NCBI GenBank assembly: GCA_012934845.2
Contig: WNNJ02002165.1
Location: 1-64,000, forward strand
Origin: Pomphorhynchus laevis
Lineage: Eukaryota > Acanthocephala > Palaeacanthocephala > Echinorhynchida > Pomphorhynchidae
Length of the DNA stretch: 64,000 nucleotides
Direction: 5' to 3'
Positions 1 to 10,122 of the stretch are shown piece after piece. Position 1 is the first letter of the stretch, and each line of letters begins with the position of its first letter. Under the pieces are notes generated by a model, which saw only the letters and a program-made list of their open reading frames with translations, did no database searches and was not told where the DNA came from. Made by a program: the position numbers and the translations under genes.

Positions 1-244
1 CTAGGAAACTAGTAAAATAACGTTGTAAATTGTTGTCATCTTTTAACCACCAGTTTATTGAAAAATTTGGAATATATAAACGAATCATAGGTGATCCTCG
101 AAGACAGTTTAGCATACAACCAAAACTATATATAGACCACTTTGAAATACTTGATTAAATCGGTATATTACTACTTGATTTAAAGTTTAATGTTTTCTAC
201 TATGTTTAAGAATACAATTTTACAACTTTCAAACTCCCAAGTGG

Positions 245-412
245 ATTAAATCAGATCAGCTAACTGAGTCTACGTACTTAATCGATCTTAAATAGCAGCA
301 GTACCAAGTCCACGCTAATGACGTATTTTCTTTGATAAAATTTGATTATTTAGTATCTTATTATAATACAATATATATTATTTATTATCCACCTATAAAA
401 TCCAGAAATATA
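245..412 (+). repeat. Short internally deleted copy of dispersed repeat R
   Basis: The left part carries the R hallmark 'gctaactgagtctacgta'. The right part carries 'gctaatgacgtatttt' followed by the 'tagtatcttattataatac' block. The long middle seen in other copies is missing, so this is a deletion derivative. The match is by eye against the copies near 530, 2300, 39600 and 60400. Confidence 0.6.
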
Positions 413-524
413 ACATATAATATAAATAATATACAGAAATGTATATCTATATCATTGGAGCAGCTAGCCTAGTTGATTTAACGTCAAATCCGATCAGCAT
501 CAGTGTACGAAGTAAGCAGATAAT

Positions 525-2275
525 AATCAAATCAGCTAACTGAGTCTACGTATTTAATATAATTATAAATTAAACGAAAGATAATAATGCTAAATCAAAA
601 TTTAATAATTAAATAATAAAATAAATAATTGTTTTAAGATTTATATAATTTATATCAAGATAAAATAAAAAATTGAAAATTAAAATAAAAGTAATTTTTA
701 TGAATTGACTAATAAATAACAGACGTTGTATCAGAATAAGGATTAGAGGTCATCAGGAGGAACTGATATGCTATCGGGTTTAGGTCCCTAACTCCTTTAC
801 CCAACATAGCAGGAGGGGCCAAATACGTGTTAAGGACTATTTCCTCAGATGAAATATCTCTCTCCCATCCTTCGTCCATTCCGTCCGGTGTTCCACAAGG
901 CTCCGTATTAGGCCCTATACTTTTCTCTCTTCTTCTTGGTGATTTGTCTTCGATTTCTCATAAATTTAACTTCCATGTTATGCAATATGCTGATGACATT
1001 CTCATCTATGCTCATGCACCTGTTTATCGTATTCACGATCTTAGTGTTTCTGCTTCCGACTGTCTTGTCTCAATTTCCAATCATCTTTCTTCCCTTCGCC
1101 TTTCTCTGAATCCTGATAAATCCAAAATTATGTGGATCCTACCTCGACGCCTCGGCTTCGAACCTCCCTCCGTATCATTAAATTCTACAATTCTTCCTAT
1201 CGTTGATAATCTCGTTTTCCTAGGCTTCCATTTGACAACCGACTTTCACTTAAACCTTTCGTTAGAGATAAAGTACGCTCATCTACCTTGATACTCCGCA
1301 ACCTCCGTCAAGTTCGTAGATTGATCGATTTCCCTTCTTGTATGACTCTCATATCATCTCTCCTTTTTTCTAGACTCGATTATTGTCTTAGTCTATTTTC
1401 CAACTCACCTAAATCCACTCTTCTTCCCCTACAACGCATCGTCAACGCAGCTGTCCGAATTCTCCTCCGTCTTCGTCGTTTTGATCACACATCCTACCAT
1501 CTTGCTTCTCTCGATTTGCCTACAATTTATTGTCGTGTTCAAATTCGTCTTCTTATCGTTGCTTTCCGCCTTGTAACTTTTCATACCCCTTCATTTCTCA
1601 ACCTTCCTTTTCTTGATAATTCTCGTCCTGTTTACTGTTCCTTGCGTTCCTGTAATTCCCTTCTTTTACATGTCCCAAACTACTCTACCTCCTTTGGACT
1701 CCGCTCCTTCCTGGTGGCTGCTCCTCTATCGTGGAATCATCTGCCCATTCATATACGCCAATCAACTTCCCTGCAGTGCTTCAAACGACAAATCCGATTT
1801 CATCTGAACAATTTAACTGCTTGACTTTCTCATTTTTGTTTGTGGACTTGTAAGCGTACAGCTTGTACGCATTTGCCACATTAAATAAATTTGTATTTGT
1901 TGTTGTTATATAGTATCTTATTCTAATACAAAGTATATTATTTATTATCCATCCATAAGCATTTTTTGCTAAAGAGTTTAAATTTATTCTTTATATTATT
2001 GTATCGATTTATATATTTTACTATTTTCTATTTGATGGTATTTTATAGTAACCTAGTTTAAAATATGCAACTATTAAATTATTTAAATGATTTTGAAGAA
2101 AGCCAATATCATTACATATTGTTGCAATTCTTAAAATTTCATTATTTAATGTATTATATTTTATATTATATGGTATGCATGAATGCTCATGCAAAAATAT
2201 GTTTCTTGTAAATTTAATTTTTCTTATAAATTTTCTCATTCGATGAAAAGGAAAGTTTCTCCAGTGAATTACATT
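525..2275 (+). repeat. Copy of dispersed repeat R, split by a LINE A insertion
   Basis: The left half (about 525-855) and right half (about 1908-2275) together give the order of blocks seen in uninterrupted R copies: 'gctaactgagtctacgtat', 'atcagaataaggatta', 'catcaggaggaact', 'aatacgtg', then 'tagtatcttattctaatac' and 'ttatccatccataa'. A LINE occupies 856-1907. The right part has a minus-strand open stretch (2021-2239) with IATICNDIGFLQNHLNNLI, which recurs in copies near 2600, 11800 and 13050. It may be a relic of an element-encoded protein; I cannot assign it. Confidence 0.65.
856..1907 (+). mobile_element. LINE A, 5'-truncated copy (RT palm to 3' end)
   Basis: Translation shows a reverse-transcriptase core: GVPQGSVLGPILFSLLLGD around 889, the catalytic YADDILIY around 985, and a later LNPDKSKIM block. 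A C-terminal region of the CR1/Jockey kind follows (LPLQRIVNAAVRIL, FLVAAPLSWNHLP). The reading frame changes once near 1290, and the second frame stops at 1824. The 3' end carries AATAAA and a TTG-rich tail (about 1885-1907). The 5' half of RT and all of EN and ORF1 are absent, as in ordinary 5' truncation. The element begins inside the R repeat, so the apparent upstream start at 827 belongs to R. Jockey versus CR1 placement is uncertain. Confidence 0.8.
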
Positions 2276-2284
2276 TTATCTAGC

Positions 2285-2935
2285 TATTTATAGAAAGTTA
2301 AAATGAAAAATTAAAATTTAAAGTAAAAATCAATTTTTATGAATTGAATAATAAATAACAGACGATGTATTAGAATAAGAATTACAGGTCATCAGGAGGA
2401 ACTGCTATGCTATCAGGTTTCGGCCTATATTTCTCAACCCAAATAGATTGAAATCCTTTGATTATCTGGTATCTTATTCTAATACAGAGTATATTATTTA
2501 TTATGCATCCATAAAAAATTAGCTAAAGAATTTAAATTTATTTTTAATAATATTATGTTGATTTATATATTTTACCATTTTCTGTTTGATTGTATTTTTA
2601 TAGTAACCTAGTTTAATATATATAAAATTATGTATATATTAAATTGTTGAAATGATTTTAAAGAAAGTCAATATCATATAGCAATTCCTATAATTTCATT
2701 ATTTAATGTATTATATTTTATATTATATGGTATGCATGAATGCTCATGCAAAAATATGTTTCTTGTAAATTTAAATATGTCATCTTTACGATATAAATTA
2801 ATAGTAGTTTTAGTTAATGTTAATTTAATGTTCATATCTAGATATACACCTTCTGTATCATTAATATTGGTTTTGTTAAGAATGAGGCTTCCTGGATAAA
2901 TTTGTTTATTGAATATACATTGCTAGAAATTATCA
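2285..2935 (+). repeat. Copy of dispersed repeat R
   Basis: This is the second R copy in direct orientation right after the first. It has the same landmarks: 'cagacgatgtattagaat', 'catcaggaggaactgctatg', 'tatcttattctaatacag', and 'gaatgctcatgcaaaaatatg' near 2740. It runs on to 'gaatgaggcttcctggataa' near 2890, a block also seen near 12940. It has a deletion around the 'aatacgtg' block. Confidence 0.65.
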
Positions 2936-3130
2936 ATTACAATTAAAAATTGAAACATTAATAGTATTAATAATATTTTAATGATAGAAATTAGTAATAA
3001 ATTAATTTATAAATTATAAAATCGGTTTACTCTCACTTGAACGTCAACCGCGAATCAAAGAATAATTTTTCAATCGCGAATCAAAAGAAAATTGCCTTTA
3101 AAAGTTGTTAATGATCCATTATTGATAAAA

Positions 3131-3351
3131 AATTATTGGAGCTGGTTCAAAGAAAGGATAAAAATTTTGATATTTCGATAACCTCTGCTAGCATCTTCAG
3201 AAAATTACAGGTAATTTTCTGAAGATTACAGGTAATTGCAGAAAATTACAGGTAATTTTCAGAAATTTATATGTATTTTTCTGACGATGCTAACAAAGTT
3301 TAGCGAAATATCAAATAAAATTTTCCTCCGTTCTTTGAAGCTCAAATAATT
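3131..3351. mobile_element. Foldback MITE, copy 1 of 3
   Basis: The two ends are inverted copies of each other over about 70 bp. The left arm starts 'aattattggagctggttcaa', and the right arm read backwards starts 'aattatttgagcttcaaaga'. Both then continue with a 'gatatttcg...gttagcat' block. The centre is made of short 'aaaattacaggtaattttc' repeats. Related copies lie at 8809-8992 and 16622-16805. No coding capacity. Confidence 0.7.
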
Positions 3352-3360
3352 CTTTAGACA

Positions 3361-3640
3361 TTTATTTTCTCCGCTTGCTTCGAACAAACAGTGTCCGAAC
3401 TTCCAGAGATCAGCAAACAAGCGCTATGTTTCGCTACGCTCTCTGGTTCGTCAACCTGGCTCACCTCACACACCATTGATCAAAGCAATTTCTAAATAAA
3501 TTATTTAGAAATTTATTTTCTCTGCTTGCTTCGAACAAACAGTGCCTGACTTTCTCGAGATCACCAAACAAGCGCTATAATTCGCTAGGCGCTCTGGTTC
3601 GTCAACCTGGATCACCTCGCGCACAATTGATTAAAGCAAT
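3361..3640 (+). repeat. Two-copy direct repeat, offset about 151 bp
   Basis: A block starting 'tttattttctccgcttgctt' at 3361 is repeated at 3512 with scattered differences. It includes 'gcttcgaacaaacagtg', 'aacaagcgctat' and 'ggttcgtcaacctgg'. It lies between a MITE and an R2-like 3' fragment. No gene is recognised in it. Confidence 0.7.
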
Positions 3641-3654
3641 TTCCACCTTTCTTG

Positions 3655-4300
3655 CTACACGATATCATTCGGGGCCGCATGCTCTGCCGTCCCACTGTGT
3701 ATGTAATGAGAGAACAAGCTTGAATTGCTTGCTTTTTTGTAAATGAGGAGAATTTCAGATCATGCGACACAATATCTTAAGAGACTTTCTCGCATAAAAA
3801 CTAGCATTAGTGTGCCACACTGTTTGATAGAACCCGCGTTGACTTCTTTCTGTGAGGAATTGTGCTCCGAACGCTCAATTAATAGTTGAGACAGTGAAGC
3901 GAAGCTTGATTTATTGTATACCGGTATGTGGGAAAATCGATTTAAGCGAACGTTTGTTGGCGTTACAATATTCAACAATCACTCTGTATCATATTCCTCT
4001 TCTGTCGACCGTGCCTTTATCTATCGCGATAAGCAGCAAAATACGCCGAAAGAGTCGATAAAATCAAGCGTGGGTATTTTATCCCGTTCGTGTTATTCGC
4101 TTCTGGTGACTTGGGTAATTGCGCGCATAGAGTTATGCAACATATAGCTACACTTCAGTTTGCACATAATGAGTCACTGTCGTATGGCTGACGTATGAAC
4201 TGTCTCACAGCTAGCATGAGCATTGCAATGTGCCATGTCGCCTCATTGTGTATAAGGGGATTTCGGTCTGATCGTGGTCGCCCAGCGAATTCATTATCAG
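3655..4300 (+). mobile_element. R2-like (RLE-type) LINE, 3' endonuclease fragment
   Basis: Conceptual translation in more than one frame gives the conserved C-terminal domain shared with the fragments at 9062 and 63360. In order: MRHNILRD near 3760; EAKLDLLYTGMWENRFKRTF near 3900; VTIFN; YAERVDKIKRGYFIPFVLF near 4043-4100; and near 4203-4270 the terminal block MSIAMCHVASLCIRGFRS. This matches the restriction-like endonuclease (RLE) domain of R2-type elements: an RHN block, then LD..GF/MW, F.DV.IFN, an ERV.. stretch and a C-terminal LRG/IRG motif. Several in-frame stops and at least one frame change show it is dead. RT and the N-terminus are absent. Confidence 0.7.
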
Positions 4301-4718
4301 TCGATAGATCGAATTAATACTAATATTCTAACTTATGTAAAATGTGCTTTTGCAAAAGTACATTGCTTAGACAATGTATAACGAGTAAAGCTCATAATTG
4401 CAACACAATGAGACCAAAAAGAAATAAAAAAACAGATAAAAGGCATATCAACATTAACTATGTAAATTTCTTTTAAACTCCATTACTGTATGCGCTTGTA
4501 CAATATTTCCATTCAGTCGATTCCGTTGACTTATGATTCTTAGCCCGAATGGCACTGTTCCTGAATGAGTTATCCTCTAGCGACTTAATCACAGTGAATT
4601 ACCACATAATCCATGACCAAAACGAACAATAAATAACTTTCTTAACGCATAGCTTCGGATATGTAAAGTTTTCCATTAAAACATAGGTCACGAACAACTC
4701 GTTCTTTGCTCACACGAT
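4301..4718. other. Spacer without recognised features
   Basis: No open frame with family resemblance and no repeat match was seen here. Confidence 0.4.
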
Positions 4719-5108
4719 TCATGTTAAGTATCTGAAAACAGTCGTTGTAGGAAGGCGTTTGAATGCAGGAATCAACTTTGTTGCTCGGCGGAGCACATTC
4801 TCTATTTGAATTACCTCACCTTTAAATCTCGGACACGTACATTCGGAACCATACATTAGAAACTTTTGCCGCAATGTCTGCACCTTTATACAGCAAGACG
4901 TTATCATTAGTGCGAATATAATATACATGATTACTTTGTTGTCCAAAGCTCGCGTGCTTAAACAGACGGCGGGATTTCGTGATAACTGATCAGCTAATTG
5001 TTCTTCGAATAGATGGCTTTTCTTACGTTTTAAAGACGTAAATGCATTTCTTAGGATGTTATAAACATAAAAATCTATCTTACCATTTTTAAACATTTCG
5101 AATGCCAA
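4719..5108 (-). pseudogene. LINE B remnant, C-terminal part of ORF2
   Basis: The minus-strand frame ends with FKGEVIQIENVLRRATKLIP followed by AFKRLP. This is the hallmark just after the RT thumb in CR1/L2/BovB-type ORF2 proteins (usually a KxIQLLEKVQRRATKLIP-type sequence). The same block occurs at 7218 in the LINE B copy on the other strand. The upstream ~90 residues of the frame are not recognisable, and the frame closes shortly after the motif. It is a short fossil fragment. Confidence 0.5.
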
Positions 5109-5379
5109 ATTTTGCGCTCGTAGAGTAGAACATAGTTCCCTTTCAAATCAGGGCTTATTGTACAAATTAACTATGTTGTACGTTAAAGAGGAATTGAGCC
5201 AGATTTGATGTAGCAGCATTGTTTTAAACTGATGCCAAGTGGCGTGAACATAAGCAGCAAAGGGTTGAGCCAGCAGGCACGTTATAGATGCTCACGAACG
5301 TAAAAAAATTATATTAAAACAATTGGCTGTTTTCGGTAATTTTATGCAATTGATTGATGATTTAGATAGTAAGAATAAA

Positions 5380-5580
5380 TTAGTGTTGATGTGCAATGAA
5401 AGATGGGGGACGGTGGTATATGTAAAATAATATGTATATGATATTCGTTCTTAGCTCTGCGGAGTGCGGCTTTATCCAACGACTGGTCATGTCGTTGAAA
5501 TTACCTAGTAAAATGTCGTAACGGCTACCTAATAGACAATTCACGAGGTCACGGTTTTTGTGAATCTCCACTGTCCGAAT
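5380..5580 (-). pseudogene. Endonuclease fragment of the I/Jockey-like LINE
   Basis: The minus-strand translation EIHKNRDLVN...YDILLGNFND...RWI closely follows EIHKNRELLD...YDMILGDFND...RWI in ORF2 of the element at 36943. This is the AP-like endonuclease segment with the catalytic GDFND; here the first D is N, which would kill activity. Only about 65 residues remain, so it is an isolated piece of an older copy of that family. Confidence 0.7.
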
Positions 5581-6202
5581 ATATATTGGCTATACTGATG
5601 CGATGACCGTTCCTTCAGAGTGTTATCGCTAATCAAGACAAGGATATACAAGAGTAGTTAAGCAAAATTGATGATCTTATTGGGCATGTATGTGCATAAG
5701 TATAAATCGAGCAATGTCCTGAGGTGACCGGACAGATTTAGTTTCCTAAAAGACTATGACGTCTGCATCGTGAGCAGTTAAAAGACTTAGAGCAGAAGCA
5801 CTTCCCGAATTAAGTGAAATTAATTCCTTTTAAGTGATATTCAGTGAAAAAGGATCTTGACTACTTCCCATTGGTTGGCAGACAGGTGGGATGGACAGGC
5901 TGACTATTTGAGCTCAGCAGTAAAAAGATTGCCCTTCTCACTACTAGTTCCAACAGCAGTCATATACATCAAACGAACTGTGTACAAACTTGCTTATAAG
6001 AAAGATATGGATGTGGCGAGGAAACTTCCAAAAAGGAGAATGCATCTTATAACGAATGTATCGATAATGTATCAATATTTGTAAAACATTTTGTGGACCA
6101 GCGTTAAAGTTTTATCCAAGAACTTGTCCACCTGAACAAAGACAATTCTTTATAATACAACTTTTCAAAAACATTTTTAAATGCATAAAACTGAATTTTA
6201 AA
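5581..6202. other. Spacer without recognised genes
   Basis: A 75-codon open stretch (5857-6084) is present but shows no recognisable family. Base composition is less AT-rich than the surrounding DNA, so decayed transposon sequence is possible. Confidence 0.3.
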
Positions 6203-6589
6203 ATGTCATTATGTTGGGAAATGTTGTTAATGAACAAAATCACAATCAGAAATTTAATGGATAGAAAAGTCATGATAAAACCTAAAATTATCAGAAAGAT
6301 ATTCATGGACGCTCACAATTCCTTGGACCCTACTGTTTGTTGCGATTTTTTCATCGCGGCTTCGAGTGACGACTTGATAGACTGTTTATTACGTTTTATT
6401 GGAGTGAAAGATAAATCTAAAGAAGGTCTTACAGGATTTGATAACTGGAATACTTTAGAAGACACTTTTATTCAAGCGAAATCTTTGAAAATTACGAGAA
6501 TCCACTACGCTTTTGCAATTAATGATTATTATAGACGTTTATTATTAATGTTGGTTAATTATTTATACTTACTGATTTTTTTGTTATAA
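6203..6589 (+). CDS. Unrecognised 128-codon ORF, just upstream of LINE B
   Basis: It starts at a true ATG. The 128-residue product is not recognised. The central part (about residues 35-105, including MDAHNSLDPTVCCDFF and GFDNWNTLEDTFIQAKSLKI) looks like real protein. The last ~20 residues are hydrophobic and AT-driven (LLLMLVNYLYLLIFLL) and may be read-through into spacer. It lies immediately before the LINE B fragment at 6596, so it could be part of that element or an old host exon. I cannot choose between these. Confidence 0.25.
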   Translation: MSLCWEMLLMNKITIRNLMDRKVMIKPKIIRKIFMDAHNSLDPTVCCDFFIAASSDDLIDCLLRFIGVKDKSKEGLTGFDNWNTLEDTFIQAKSLKITRIHYAFAINDYYRRLLLMLVNYLYLLIFLL

Positions 6590-6595
6590 TTACTA

Positions 6596-7980
6596 AATGA
6601 TCTTGACAAGTTTGAACATGAACGTCTTCGGGAGGTTATACAATTATTGAGATCGCGCTTAGATGCAGGAGAAACAAACTTAAGAATTCGGAATTTTCAA
6701 ATTGTGCGACGAGGGACTCGCTTGAATTGGACTCCGCTGTTTGTGGATTAGATTTAGCTCCTCTCGTCGCTTCTAGCTTATCCAACATACCCATTACAAA
6801 TACATGTGATTACTTAGATGACATTGTTTATCATCAATCACCGTTGTGGTCTGCACTGGCAAAATCCAATAGTGCTAACAGTAAGGGAAATAACACATGT
6901 GATTTAATAGGCTTTAGTTCTGTGATCTTGTATACTAACGCACATAGTCTTCTTCATAAAATTCACGAGTGATTAAATTGGTTTCGAGCTATAAAGATCT
7001 TGGCAAATGGATAACGGATGATTTCTCCACTCGCCAAAATACTGGGTACATTTGTTCGAAGGCCATGTGTATGGTTGGTTTCTTTCGCCGATCATTCAGC
7101 TATGTGAGTCCACGTTCTTTTAGAGTTCTTTCAAACGCTTTTGTACTAATCCATTTGTAATATGCTTCTCAATGTTCATACCCTCGAACCAGAGATAAGA
7201 TTACTCGGCTTGAGAAGGTGCTACGTAGGGCAACAAAATTAGTACATTCTTTGAGAGAACTTCCTTGCGAGGACCGTCTTCAGTCTTTAAATATGCAGTC
7301 ATTATGTGATATTCGTGGCTCGCGGGATCTGTGTCTTGTATGGGAGGTATTTCACAATGAACACCATGTGTTGCGTGGGCTCTTCAACATTCGATCAACT
7401 CGAGCTTTGCGAGGTCACTCGTTTTATCTTAGTCGCCGACGAATAGTACATTCTAGGACGATTCAATTTGGACAACGAATAATAAATTCATGGAATCGTT
7501 TAAGCGATGATATTGTAAATGCGGAAACTCGTGAGCTCTTTAAACAACAGATTATTTAAAATTGTTGACTGATTTGTTTTTGTTTTTATCTTAGCAGAAG
7601 AGTTTAGTGTGGATGGTCAGTCCATTCGTTTATATTCTTCGTTCAGTCCGTTCGCTCAGTCCGTTTGTTCAATGCGTTAGTTCAATCCGTTCGTTCAGTT
7701 CGATCGTTCCGTCCGATAGTTCAATCCGTTCAATCAGTCCGTTCGTTCAGATCGTTCGTTCAGATCGCTTGTTCAGATCGTTCGTTCAGATTGTTCGTTT
7801 AGATTATTCGTTTAGATTAGTCGTTTAGTATGTTCATTTAGCCCTTGTATACATTCGATATAGTTCTTTCGTTGCGTCCAATTGATAAACAGGTCTTGTT
7901 TATACTACCCTCCTCTTTATGTAAGTTCTTGTTCTAATTTCAAATAAATAAAAATAAATTCGTGCCATGTAATTTTTTCT
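6596..7980 (+). mobile_element. LINE B copy with large internal deletion
   Basis: From the left: a stretch reading LDKFEHERLREVIQLL near 6600; then, in another frame (6727-6972), the start of ORF2 with VILYTNAHSLLHKIHE, the usual first motif of a CR1/L2-type endonuclease. The sequence then jumps directly to YKDLGKWITDDFS and SFSYVSPRSFRVLSNAFV (6969-7160), which lie after the RT palm. The C-terminus follows: VLRRATKLVHSLRELP and FGQRIINSWNRLSDDIVNA, stop at 7557-7559. Endonuclease and RT core are therefore deleted. The 3' UTR contains an imperfect GTTC-rich simple repeat (7610-7850) and ends near AATAAATAAAAATAAA (about 7945-7960). Confidence 0.75.
7610..7850 (+). repeat. Imperfect 'cgttcagt' simple repeat
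   Basis: Variants of 'tccgttcgttca' and 'gatcgttcgttcaga' run for about 240 bp in the 3' UTR of the LINE B copy. They drift to 'ttagattattcg' at the right end. Confidence 0.8.
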
Positions 7981-8419
7981 GACGATAATAGCACCGCTAT
8001 CGAAAATTCGACTTTGAATAAATAATATTTTTCACTCTGCCCTAATTGTAAATATTCTTCAATGAGTGAACAGTTAATTTATAATGTAAATTATTTAATG
8101 CAAAACAAAAGACCAATAAGGCTAAGATTTAGATTAAATTTAGATTACTAATCAATAAAAAATTTAAACAATATGTAAAATATTTGTTCATAACTCAATA
8201 TCCGGTTTATTGTAAATTCTAAATCTATCCAAACATTTATCAAAACCTCTTTTGTGATCACTATTTAAAAAATTGTCTATAACCGCACCTGAACCAATTC
8301 TTTATCACAGGGTACTTATATCAAAATGCAACGTTCACAAATTCAACGTAAAATAATGTAACTTTGTATAATAATTTATTATAATAAATAATAATTTATT
8401 ATTAATAAATTTTATTAGA

Positions 8420-8651
8420 TTGTTCAGGGCGTTTAAACATCGAGAGGAATAGAAAAAGACAATTATTGTTCACAAATGTCGTTTCTCGACAATTCTCGTC
8501 CCTTTTACTGTTCTTTGCGTTCCCGTAATTTTCTTCTTTCACATGTCCCAAACTACTTTACCCCCTTTGGCTTCCGCTCCTTCCTTGTGGCTGCTTAAAC
8601 TCAGGGCGCTTAAACATCGAGAGGAATTGAAAAATAAATTATTGTTCACAA
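8420..8651 (+). repeat. Duplicated ~50-bp flank around a LINE A filler fragment
   Basis: A block starting 'cagggcgtttaaacatcgag' (8425-8478) recurs as 'cagggcgcttaaacatcgag' (8602-8651). Both run on to 'attattgttcacaaat'. Between them, 8490-8597 is a piece of LINE A ORF2 matching 1615-1722 (translating around the VPNYF..FGF region), with neither LINE end. This looks like a filler insertion with duplication of the flank rather than target-primed retrotransposition. Confidence 0.65.
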
Positions 8652-8808
8652 ATTATCGACTATTGCAATAGTCCTTTTCAAGTGTTATGTTTTTAATAAC
8701 AAGTGTTATGTTTTTAATATTATTAGTCAAATTAATAAGATTATTAATTATTAATAAAATCATTTATTATTTATCTTCTTAATTATTAATCTTTTAATCT
8801 AAAGACTT

Positions 8809-8992
8809 ATTAGAGCTTTCTCAAAGGAATGAAATTTTTTATATTATAACCTCTGTTAGAATCTACAGCAAATTACTGACACAATTTTCTTAAGGTGATT
8901 TCTAATTATCTTCGGGTAATTTTCTCCAGATGCTAACAGAAGTTAGCGAAATATCAAAATTTTCCTTCTTTCTTTGATCCAGCGATAATAAT
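8809..8992. mobile_element. Foldback MITE, copy 2 of 3
   Basis: Ends 'agagctttctcaaaggaatg' and 'tccttctttctttgatccag' are inverted relatives. Inside are 'aacctctgttag' and 'gctaacagaagttagcgaaa', as in the copy at 3131. Confidence 0.6.
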
Positions 8993-9061
8993 AAAAGTTT
9001 TATGTTTTTAATAACAAGTGTTATGTTTTTAATATTATTAGTCAAATTAATAAGATTATTG

Positions 9062-9450
9062 CATGCGGAACGATATGAGCGGACGTTCTGTGACATCACG
9101 ATTTTTTCAACGCTTGCATAATCTTACGCAAATCGTAGTGCCCGTTCCGCCTTCGAGTTCAACGAAAAACGCAAGATATCAAAATACGGGGAGCGAATCG
9201 AATTGGTAGAGTATGGTAGTTTTATGCCCCTTGTTTTTTCCACATCAGCGGGCATGGGTGCAAGTACAGTATCGCTGTTGCGGTCAATCATTCGCAAGAA
9301 AACCGAGGCACATCCACAGTATTACGCGGATAATCTCATTCGCTTGAAGATACGTATTGCCTTCTCAATCATGCGTTCATGATTGGCCTCGCTTCGGGCT
9401 CCAAGATCTAGCAGTGCCCTTCCAGCAAAACCGTTTACGGAAGCATGACA
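9062..9450 (+). mobile_element. R2-like (RLE-type) LINE, 3' endonuclease fragment
   Basis: One frame reads HAERYERTFCDITIFSTLA, a stop, then SYANRSARSAFEFNEKRKI, YGERIELVEYGSFMPLVFST, AGMGASTVSLLRSIIRKK and LKIRIAFSIMRS, then a stop. A second frame continues with an LxAPRS-type end. This is the C-terminal half of the RLE domain: F.D..IF, ..KRKISKYGER, ..FMPLVFST..GMG. It overlaps and closely matches the minus-strand fragment at 63360-64000. The upstream boundary abuts the arm copy at 9003-9060. It is dead and 5'-truncated. Confidence 0.75.
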
Positions 9451-9669
9451 TTTAAACTCTTCGATTTTGTAATAATAAATTTTCTTTTCTTTAAAATTAA
9501 TAGGCCCATTTGCGGGAACCCCTTTTTTGTAAATTTATCAAATAAATTATTATCTTAAAAAATATTAGTATTGTTACAACAGCCCAGGAGCAAATGCTCA
9601 AATTGGCTGGATCACATAGCTCAAAACATAAAAAAGCAGAAAATAAAGAAATAAAAGGTGAAACTGTCA

Positions 9670-9992
9670 TTATCGTGATTTAATAATTGCCTTGAACTTC
9701 TGGACGGAACCGCTGTCGATTGTCGATGCATGAAGATTGTTCCACTGGTCAGCAATGCGATCACTTATCGTAACACAATTTGTTTTGGAACTGAGCCAGC
9801 GCTTTATCATAATCTGTGGCCTCGTAGTCGACCCGGTGGACAAATTGTAAACATAAACTTCGAAACATGTCCAGGTATAGACAGTGATCGCCATACATAC
9901 ACTAGGTCAGCGTCATACAGCGAACGTTCAACAGTGTGTACATTTAACAATACCAGTCTCTGGGTATAGTTGACACCACGCGCTGAGGACAC
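9670..9992 (-). pseudogene. LINE C-terminal fragment (CR1/L2-like)
   Basis: The minus strand reads LNVHTVERSLYDADLVYVWR, then a SIPG...FT...PGRLRGHRL block, then in another frame RIADQWNNLHASTIDSGSVQ and KFKAIIKSR. These are the usual last ~100 residues of CR1/L2-like ORF2 (a LxxLExRRxRxDLIxVYKI-type block, RGHRLKL, and VIDSWNxLPxxVVxAxSVxxFK). One frame change is seen. The 3' flank (lower coordinates) carries an AT-rich tail. Confidence 0.65.
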
Positions 9993-10122
9993 AAGATGGG
10001 TTAATTGTCGTATTGTTGCTTGCTTTTACTAATAATATTAAAAACATAACACTTGTTATTAAAAACATAACACTTGAAAAAAACTATTGCAATAGTCGAT
10101 AATTTGTGAACAATAATTTGTT

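Larger units (their letters stand above)
8633..10122. repeat. Pair of 95-bp inverted repeats enclosing a mosaic segment
   Basis: 8633-8727 and 10028-10122 are inverted copies with only a few differences. Both contain 'tatcgactattgcaatag' and two 'agtgttatgtttttaat' blocks. A partial direct copy of the arm also lies at about 9003-9060. The 1.3-kb interior holds a MITE, an R2-like RLE fragment and a LINE B-type C-terminus on the opposite strand. It could be a non-autonomous element loaded with insertions, or an inverted segmental duplication. No transposase is seen. Confidence 0.55.
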
